From assembly GCF_037076555.1 (NCBI RefSeq), contig NZ_AP029023.1, positions 2,170,001 through 2,234,000 of the forward strand: 64,000 nt of DNA. Direction: 5' to 3'. This DNA comes from Methylophilus sp. DW102 (GTDB lineage: Bacteria; Pseudomonadota; Gammaproteobacteria; Burkholderiales; Methylophilaceae). Positions 58,314-64,000 of this stretch are shown here, piece by piece. The notes beneath the pieces are model-generated. The model did not search any database, had not been told where the DNA came from, and saw nothing but the letters and a program-made list of their open reading frames with translations. The first letter of the stretch is position 1. Each line of letters opens with the position of its first letter. The translations under genes and the position numbers were made by a program.

Positions 58314-58868
58314 ATGCGTCAATCTGTTTTCAATCTGTTGGTCAGCAGCCTATTGCTGACAGCCCCTCTGCTTGGGCATGCCGAGGGCTTTTATGGCGGC
58401 TTTAATGTCGGTGTAGCCAACAACAACCTCAGCACGCCAAATGGCGTGGACAAGGAGAACCAGGCGATCGCTGGTGTCGTCGGCGGCTATCGATTCAATC
58501 AATATATTGCTGTCGAAGGCCAATATACCGGGATAGGTAAGGTGACGGATAACCTCAGCGGCAGCGCCAAGGCCGATGCACTCAGCTTGACGGCTGTGGG
58601 CAGCATACCCCTCAATGAATCCTTTGATTTTTACGGCAAACTCGGTGTCGCCGCCACCAAAAGCAAAGTCTCTTCTGGCTTGAGCGCCTATAACGATGCC
58701 ACACACACCGGGGCCACCTATGGCCTGGGTGCGGAATATCACTACGATAAAACCTTGTCCATGCGCGTAGGCTGGGATCACTACCGAGCAGAAGTGGATG
58801 TGACTGGTGGGGGCAGTAAAGGCTTTGATACCAACGTCGGTACGGTGGGTCTTATCTACAACTTCTGA
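58314..58868 (+). CDS. Small outer-membrane beta-barrel protein
   Basis: 184 residues with a signal peptide (to about residue 23) and alternating beta strands ending with a terminal Phe (VGLIYNF), the outer-membrane sorting mark. It resembles OmpA/OmpX-like eight-strand barrels (GFYGGFNVGVAN start, YGLGAEYHYDKTLSMRVGWD). Function unknown. Confidence 0.85.
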   Translation: MRQSVFNLLVSSLLLTAPLLGHAEGFYGGFNVGVANNNLSTPNGVDKENQAIAGVVGGYRFNQYIAVEGQYTGIGKVTDNLSGSAKADALSLTAVGSIPLNESFDFYGKLGVAATKSKVSSGLSAYNDATHTGATYGLGAEYHYDKTLSMRVGWDHYRAEVDVTGGGSKGFDTNVGTVGLIYNF

Positions 58869-58884
58869 TATTGAGCTGGCATGC

Positions 58885-58913
58885 GGCTGGCAACGATGAC
58901 TCGCCTGCCAGCC
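58885..58913. other. Hairpin between convergent genes
   Basis: GGCTGGCA and TGCCAGCC form an 8-bp stem around a 13-nt loop between the barrel gene and the LuxR-type regulator. No T-run, so only a possible terminator. Confidence 0.35.
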
Positions 58914-58915
58914 CG

Positions 58916-59848
58916 CTAAAACTTGATTTTTGAGGCGACCAGCGAAGCAGCTGCAGTTCTGGTTTCAACCCCCAGCTTCTGAAACACATGCTCCAGATGT
59001 TTGTTGATCGTGCGCGGGCTGGTGCCCAAAATTTCGCCCACATCCTTGTTGGTTTTGCCTTTTACCGTCCAGTACAACACCTCGGATTCCCGTTTGGTGA
59101 GCTGGAACAACTTGCCCAAGGACTCGATCTGCGCATCGTCAGAATACTCGCGCAACACTACCACCCATTGCTCTTCGCTGGTATTGGCCACAGTCAGACT
59201 CAGGCGGGCGTTGCCCTGATTCACATTCAGCGTCTGCATGGACTGGCCTTCGGATAACTGTTGCACACAGTTTTCCAGCCATTGGTAAATCATGGGCGGC
59301 AAGGTTTGCACGGCATGATAAGCTTCTTTGGCGGCCCATTCTGCAAAGTATTGCTCCAGGTATTGCTTGGCCAGCGGGGTTTGCCATATCAGGCGCTTGT
59401 CGCCGGGCAAGATGGCAATGGTCGCCTGACCAAAGGCATCCAGCGCCGAGGTGGCCTGATGCATTCTGGTGGCATTTTGCACATGCGCCTTGAGGCGGGC
59501 CAACACTTCTGCCGGCCTGACCGGCTTGGTGACATAATCCACGCCACCGGCATCAAACGCCATGGTCACGTGTTCCACTTCGGTCAAGCCGGTCATAAAG
59601 ATGACCGGGATATGCTGGGTTTCTGCCGCAGCTTTAATCCGCCGGCAGGTGGCAAAGCCGTCCATCCCGGGCATCATCGCATCCATGAAAATCACTTGCG
59701 GCTGCATCAGGTGCGCGATTTGCAAGGCCATCTCGCCAGAGTTGGCCACCAGCACCTGATAACCGGACTCATCCAGCGCGTCGTGCAGATAGGCCAGGTT
59801 TTCTGGCACATCATCCACAATTAACACGGTATGGCTGGGACTGGTCAT
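58916..59848 (-). CDS. LuxR-type response regulator coupled to the NCS1-kinase
   Basis: 310 residues. The receiver domain (1-120) has Asp56 in VIFMDAMMPGMDG and Lys108 in YVTKPV. A middle domain of about 110 residues has no recognised family. The C-terminal LuxR HTH (about 248-305) reads LTKRESEVLYWTVKGKTNKD and SPRTINKHLEHVFQKL. Its start overlaps the kinase stop (ATGA), so the two are made together and it is the expected phosphorylation target. The regulon is unknown. Confidence 0.93.
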   Translation of the reverse strand: MTSPSHTVLIVDDVPENLAYLHDALDESGYQVLVANSGEMALQIAHLMQPQVIFMDAMMPGMDGFATCRRIKAAAETQHIPVIFMTGLTEVEHVTMAFDAGGVDYVTKPVRPAEVLARLKAHVQNATRMHQATSALDAFGQATIAILPGDKRLIWQTPLAKQYLEQYFAEWAAKEAYHAVQTLPPMIYQWLENCVQQLSEGQSMQTLNVNQGNARLSLTVANTSEEQWVVVLREYSDDAQIESLGKLFQLTKRESEVLYWTVKGKTNKDVGEILGTSPRTINKHLEHVFQKLGVETRTAAASLVASKIKF

Positions 59849-62800
59849 TTGGCATACTCCTCAATCAAGCGCAGCAGTTTAGCAAAATCAAAGCGTTCCA
59901 TGGCCTGTTGCAGTGCGTAAATAAATGTTTGATGTTGCGGATGCTCGCGGCTCAGTGTGGCCAGCACCTCGCGCACGCCTTTGACATAGCCCATGCGGGC
60001 AAACTGCACCAGGTTATCCAGTAATACCTGCGGAATCGCTTCCGCAAGCGTGGCCGCAGCCTCAGCACTCGCTTGCGGCGCCAGCACAGGGGCGGCTAAC
60101 GCCGGTGCCGGGCCCTGGCTAGCTTCATAGCGCCAGGTCAGGTTTAACTGATGGCCTATCCAGTCCAGCACCTCTTCGAGGTTCACCGGCTTCACAAAAA
60201 AGTCGCGCGCCGGAATCTTGGCCTGATTATCCAGGTTACGGTCATAGGCATTGGCAGACACAATCGCAATCGGCAGCTGTGCGTGATGCACCTGGCGGAT
60301 GATGTAGGCAGCCTCCCAACCATCCATCACCGGCATCGCCAAGTCCATTAAGATGGCATCCGCCTTAAGCATCTGGTATTGATTGACGCAGGCCTGGCCA
60401 TTGGCAGCTTCATGCACAATAAAGCCCAGCGGCTGCAAGGTGTTGCGCAACAACTCGCGGTCCACCTCTTCGTTATCCACCACCAGGATGGTTTTCACCG
60501 GCCCTTCATAACCCAGGCGCTGGCGTACCGTTTTCTTGGGGAGATGCGCAGTTTCACGAATCTGCGGCAAGAACAACCGAATTTCAAAGCGCGTGCCGTG
60601 GCCAAGCACGCTCTCAAACTGCATTTCGCCGCCCATCAACTGCGTCAACAACTTGCTAATGGTCAGGCCCAGGCCGGTGCCGCCAATGCCAACCACATCG
60701 GCCGCGCTACCGCGCTCAAACGGCTCAAAGATTTTTTCCACCTCATTGGGGGCGATACCCGGCCCGGTGTCGGCAATATCAATTTGCGCAATCTCACGCG
60801 CATAACTCACCTTGAATGTCACACTGCCCTTGCTGGTAAACTTAACCGCGTTACCGACAATATTGACCAGAATCTGCATCAGGCGCTTATGGTCTGCCCG
60901 CACGTACTCGGGCAGGTTGCCTTGCTTTTCAAAAATAAATGCCAGGCCTTTGTTTTGCGCCTGAATCTCAAACATGCTGACAATCTGGTCGATAAACTCG
61001 GGGAAATGCAGCGGTTTGACATCAAAGGTCATTTTGCCGCTTTCAATGCGCGCAATGTCCAGCGTACTTTCGATCAATGACAGCAAATGCTCGCCGCCGC
61101 GGCTGATGGTTTTAATCGCCTGCTTGCGGTGCTCGGGGATGCTGGCATCGTTAGTGAGCAACTGTGCATAGCCCAGAATACTGTTGAGCGGTGTGCGCAA
61201 CTCATGGCTAATACCGGTAATGTAGCGGCTCTTGGCCTGGTTGGCCTCTTCCGCCAGTCGGCGCGCCTTTTGTAACTGGGCATCGGTTTTTTTGTGCGAC
61301 TCGATCTCTTCAAGCAACAAACCGGTTTGCCGGTTGGATTCTTCCTGTGCCACCCGGCGGCTAGCCGAGGTCAGCACCAGCCACCAGGCGACAATGCCGC
61401 CCAAAAACAGCAAGGCGACAAAAATCTTCAAATAGCCCAACCTGAAGTGACGCATCAACTCGGGATATTCGCGGCCAATGGTCAAGGCATCATGCAGGTA
61501 AATCAGGCCTATGGTGGCACCAAACAGCACCACGGCAATCACCATCAACAACAGAAAATGCGCCACGCCGCCATTCAGGTGTGGCCACAAGCGCTGCGGC
61601 AAAAAGCGTTTGTTTAACGCCTCCCACTGCGCACTGAGCCGCGCTTGCGGCTTGCAGGCGTCATGGCAGCGCGCATCGAGGCAGCAGCATAACGAGCAGA
61701 TGGCCCCGCCATACGCCGGACAATGCGCCATGTCATTCATTTCATATTCACGCTCGCAAATCACGCAGCGCTGGGTCTTGGTTGGCTGCAAATACTTGGG
61801 CCGTGGTCTGGCCAGGTAATACTTGCCCTGGGTCCACCAGGCAATCAGCGGTGACATCACCAGCGCAGTGATCAACGAAATAAACGTAGAGAATGACTGC
61901 GCCACCACGCCCATCGCCCCAGTGTACGCCGCAATCGACACCGCCGAGGCAATAAACATGGCGCCCACACCCACCGGGTTAATGTCATACAAATAAGCGC
62001 GTCTGAACTCAATGCCCTTAGGACTCAACCCCAGCGGTTTATTGATCACCAGATCCGCCACCACCGCCGCAATCCAGGCAATCGCCACATTGGCATACAG
62101 GCCCAAAATCTCTTCCAGCGCCTGAAACACATTGAGCTCCATCAGCACGATGGCAATCATCACGTTAAACGCCACCCACACAATACGGCCAGGGTGGCTA
62201 TGCGTCAGCCGGGCAAAAAAGTTAGACCACGCCAGCGAGCCGGCATAGGCATTGGTCATATTCACCTTAAGCTGCGACACACAGACAAACAGCGCCGTCA
62301 CCGCCAGCGCCACATGGTGGTTGCTAAACACATGCTCAAAGCCAATCCAGTACATATGCGTTGGATTCACCGCCGAACTTAAAGGCATATCGCGGTTAAA
62401 CACCAGGTAAGCCAGCAAGGCCCCCGCCAGCATTTTGAGCATGCCCAGCACCACCCAGCCCGGCCCCGCCATCAGCACGCCCAGATTCCAGCGCCAGTAG
62501 TTTTCTTTATTGCGCATCGGCATAAAGCGCAAAAAGTCCACCTGCTCGCCAATCTGCGGGATCAACGCCACCCCCACCGCCGTCGCCGCACCAAACATCA
62601 CCCAGTTAAAATGCCCGCCCTCAGGCGATATCCCGGCAAAATGACTCAACCGGTCAATCACACCCGGATCCATCTTGAAAATCGCAAAAAATGGCAGCAG
62701 CATCAGCGCAATCCACAGCGGCTGCGTGATCATCTGAATGCGGCTGATCAGCGTCACCCCATGCGTCACCAACGGAATCACAATCAACGCACTGACCAGA

Positions 62801-63312
62801 TAGCCCAGATAAAGCGGCAAATGAAAATACAATTCGAGCGCATAGCCCATAATCGCCGCTTCCAGCGAAAACAGGATAAAGGTGAACGAGGCATAAATAA
62901 ACGACGAGATCGTCGAGCCAATATAGCCAAAGCCCGCGCCGCGCGTCAGCAGGTCCATATCCAAACCATACTTGGCGGCGTAATAACTGATCGGCAACCC
63001 GGTTAAAAAGATAATCAGCCCCACCGCCATAATCGCCCACAAGGCGTTCTGAAAACCGTAGTTGATGGTAATGGTGCCGCCAATCGCCTCCAGCACCAAA
63101 AACGAAATCGCCCCCAGCGCCGTATTAGAGACACGCAGAATAGACCACTTACGAAACGCCCGCGGCGTATAGCGCAAGGCATAATCCTCAATGGTTTCAT
63201 TCGCCACCCAACTGTTATAGTCGCGACGAATTTTCACGATCCGCTGAATCGGCTCAGCGCGTGTAGGGGTCTCTGGTTCGGTGGTAAATCCGGTTACGGA
63301 CGGGTTAGACAA
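59845..63312 (-). CDS. NCS1 transporter-hybrid histidine kinase fusion
   Basis: 1155 residues. Domain order: an NCS1-type nucleobase/cation symporter (about 30-500, some twelve helices), a Cys-rich stretch (516-553 with nine Cys: CVIC, C531, then C539-C544, C549 and C553), two more membrane helices (584-606 and 627-649) and a coiled coil. HisKA follows with His703 in ISHELRTPLN, then an ATPase with N817/N821, DTGPGIA and GGTGLGL. The receiver has Asp990 in LMDLAMPVMDG and Lys1041. A final helical domain (1095-1155) lacks an HPt His. It starts with TTG, behind AAGGA and directly after an in-frame stop. It should sense or take up a pyrimidine, hydantoin or similar compound and signal to the regulator downstream. 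Confidence 0.92.
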   Translation of the reverse strand: MSNPSVTGFTTEPETPTRAEPIQRIVKIRRDYNSWVANETIEDYALRYTPRAFRKWSILRVSNTALGAISFLVLEAIGGTITINYGFQNALWAIMAVGLIIFLTGLPISYYAAKYGLDMDLLTRGAGFGYIGSTISSFIYASFTFILFSLEAAIMGYALELYFHLPLYLGYLVSALIVIPLVTHGVTLISRIQMITQPLWIALMLLPFFAIFKMDPGVIDRLSHFAGISPEGGHFNWVMFGAATAVGVALIPQIGEQVDFLRFMPMRNKENYWRWNLGVLMAGPGWVVLGMLKMLAGALLAYLVFNRDMPLSSAVNPTHMYWIGFEHVFSNHHVALAVTALFVCVSQLKVNMTNAYAGSLAWSNFFARLTHSHPGRIVWVAFNVMIAIVLMELNVFQALEEILGLYANVAIAWIAAVVADLVINKPLGLSPKGIEFRRAYLYDINPVGVGAMFIASAVSIAAYTGAMGVVAQSFSTFISLITALVMSPLIAWWTQGKYYLARPRPKYLQPTKTQRCVICEREYEMNDMAHCPAYGGAICSLCCCLDARCHDACKPQARLSAQWEALNKRFLPQRLWPHLNGGVAHFLLLMVIAVVLFGATIGLIYLHDALTIGREYPELMRHFRLGYLKIFVALLFLGGIVAWWLVLTSASRRVAQEESNRQTGLLLEEIESHKKTDAQLQKARRLAEEANQAKSRYITGISHELRTPLNSILGYAQLLTNDASIPEHRKQAIKTISRGGEHLLSLIESTLDIARIESGKMTFDVKPLHFPEFIDQIVSMFEIQAQNKGLAFIFEKQGNLPEYVRADHKRLMQILVNIVGNAVKFTSKGSVTFKVSYAREIAQIDIADTGPGIAPNEVEKIFEPFERGSAADVVGIGGTGLGLTISKLLTQLMGGEMQFESVLGHGTRFEIRLFLPQIRETAHLPKKTVRQRLGYEGPVKTILVVDNEEVDRELLRNTLQPLGFIVHEAANGQACVNQYQMLKADAILMDLAMPVMDGWEAAYIIRQVHHAQLPIAIVSANAYDRNLDNQAKIPARDFFVKPVNLEEVLDWIGHQLNLTWRYEASQGPAPALAAPVLAPQASAEAAATLAEAIPQVLLDNLVQFARMGYVKGVREVLATLSREHPQHQTFIYALQQAMERFDFAKLLRLIEEYAK

Positions 63313-63661
63313 TCAACAATCCTTAGTATCAATAGCCAAGCGGGGAACAAGGCCAGCTTTCCCCGAGCATATACTAGGAGAGTTCGCTCATGCAATCACT
63401 ACGTTAATTGACGTAGAGCGCAGGCGGCAGCGATGACCTGACCGGTGAACTTACCATATCGCTGATGCAGATCAGCGCCCTCAACGACTAAAGTGCTGTG
63501 TCAATTACCAAACGGATGAGCAATCTGATGCCATCCTGCCTATGCTAAAATCGGTCGGGTTCTTTGAACAAAGCCAATTTGGACACAAAAAGTCATCGAT
63601 TATTTATGCCAAATGACTTGTACTCCAGCGCAAAACATAACATCACAACAATAGGTAAAAG
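63313..63661. other. 349-bp intergenic region
   Basis: Divergent region between the NCS1-kinase gene and hsdM. It holds the CTACGT-N6-ACGTAG dyad at 63399-63416 and the AGGT ribosome site just before hsdM. No gene is seen. Confidence 0.6.
63399..63416. promoter_or_regulatory. Perfect dyad CTACGT-N6-ACGTAG
   Basis: An 18-bp symmetric site about 87 bp from the kinase start and 246 bp from the hsdM start. Its size fits a dimeric repressor or activator; the protein is unknown. Confidence 0.4.
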
Positions 63662-64000
63662 ATGGTCACGGGTGAATTAAAAAGCCAAGTCGATAAGATT
63701 TGGGAGACGTTTTGGACAGGTGGTATCAGCAACCCGCTGACCGTGATTGAGCAATTTACTTTTTTGCTGTTTTTACGTCGCTTGGATGAAAACCAGCTAC
63801 TGGCTGAAAGAAAAGCCAATATGCTCAGTACACCAATCAAATCACCCCTCTACACGCCAGAGCAAGAGCGTTTCCGCTGGCATTCGTTTGTGAATAAAGA
63901 CCCCGAGACGATGTTCGACCTGTTTACCAAGCCGCAGGTGGATGCTGACAACCTCACTGTGTTTGAGCACATGAAACAGTTGGGTGAACAAAACAACAAG
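63662..64000 (+). CDS. hsdM: Type I restriction-modification methyltransferase HsdM, N-terminal part
   Basis: The first 113 residues; the gene runs past the window end. The sequence ELKSQVDKIWETFWTGGISN, LTVIEQFTFLLFLRRLDE and the later RFRWHSF match the HsdM N-terminal helical domain. The methyltransferase motifs lie beyond the window. AGGTAAAAG precedes the ATG at 63662. The specificity and restriction genes are expected downstream. Confidence 0.9.
   Translation, partial: MVTGELKSQVDKIWETFWTGGISNPLTVIEQFTFLLFLRRLDENQLLAERKANMLSTPIKSPLYTPEQERFRWHSFVNKDPETMFDLFTKPQVDADNLTVFEHMKQLGEQNNK

Noticed and set aside
60379..61080. 233-codon open frame on the plus strand
   Set aside because: Antisense to the kinase domain of the NCS1-kinase; no recognisable domain.

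Overview
The window reads as chromosomal DNA of a Gram-negative betaproteobacterium, most likely a methylotroph of the Methylophilaceae (Methylophilus/Methylovorus-like). This placement is an inference from gene content and protein character: lipid A and Lol genes, a LysR-linked ETF/ETF-QO set, a PEP carboxylase, a PEP-CTERM protein, a second-type IF-1 beside a cold-shock gene, and groESL. No rRNA, tRNA, CRISPR array, transposase or phage gene was found.

Layout. 1-2245: the 3' part of purL, then a small exported ankyrin protein. 2428-6815: a tightly packed + strand operon of exported redox-type proteins (cytochrome c, flavocytochrome flavoprotein, PQQ-type beta-propeller dehydrogenase, unknown secreted protein, second beta-propeller). 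6972-10269: a small secreted protein divergent from an OmpR/QseC-type two-component system, with four 11-bp-phased CTTAC/CTTGC boxes between them, and a ferritin-like DUF455 gene overlapping the kinase. 10484-11245: an EAL phosphodiesterase. 11335-16763: a DabAB inorganic-carbon uptake operon with a small leading gene and a divergent NhaR-like LysR regulator. 16768-18888: groESL behind a sigma-32-like promoter; this GroEL lacks the Gly-Gly-Met tail. 18988-21662: IF-1, cold-shock protein, serB and a membrane protein with a CxxCH haem motif. 21803-27981: sucCD, an exported ankyrin protein, nadE, glnB, a DUF486 membrane protein and a PEP-CTERM protein.

28034-37436 is an envelope block on the minus strand: lolC-lolD-comEC and exbB-exbD-msbA-lpxK-ycaR-kdsB (Lol export, DNA uptake, proton-driven energy transduction, lipid A-core flipping and KDO supply). 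37663-43762 holds csbD, ppc, a candidate structured RNA, small membrane proteins, gloA, a 2x[4Fe-4S] ferredoxin, coaD and rsmD. 43823-49323 holds a pair of M16 peptidase genes, divergent from ftsY-ftsE-ftsX. 49324-50178 has no gene but contains a 612-bp element bounded by about 50-bp imperfect inverted repeats. 50179-55434 is an electron-transfer set (LysR, ETF-QO, ETF beta and alpha, ferredoxin-NADP reductase). 55481-58868 holds a GNAT, an MFS exporter, a TPR lipoprotein-like protein and a beta-barrel protein.

58916-63312 is the most unusual locus: a 1155-residue protein joining an NCS1-type nucleobase/cation transporter, a cysteine-rich metal-binding-like linker, a histidine kinase and a receiver, translationally coupled to a LuxR-type response regulator. 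The window closes with the start of a type I restriction-modification hsdM gene. All functions are read from sequence motifs and family knowledge; nothing was searched or computed beyond reading.
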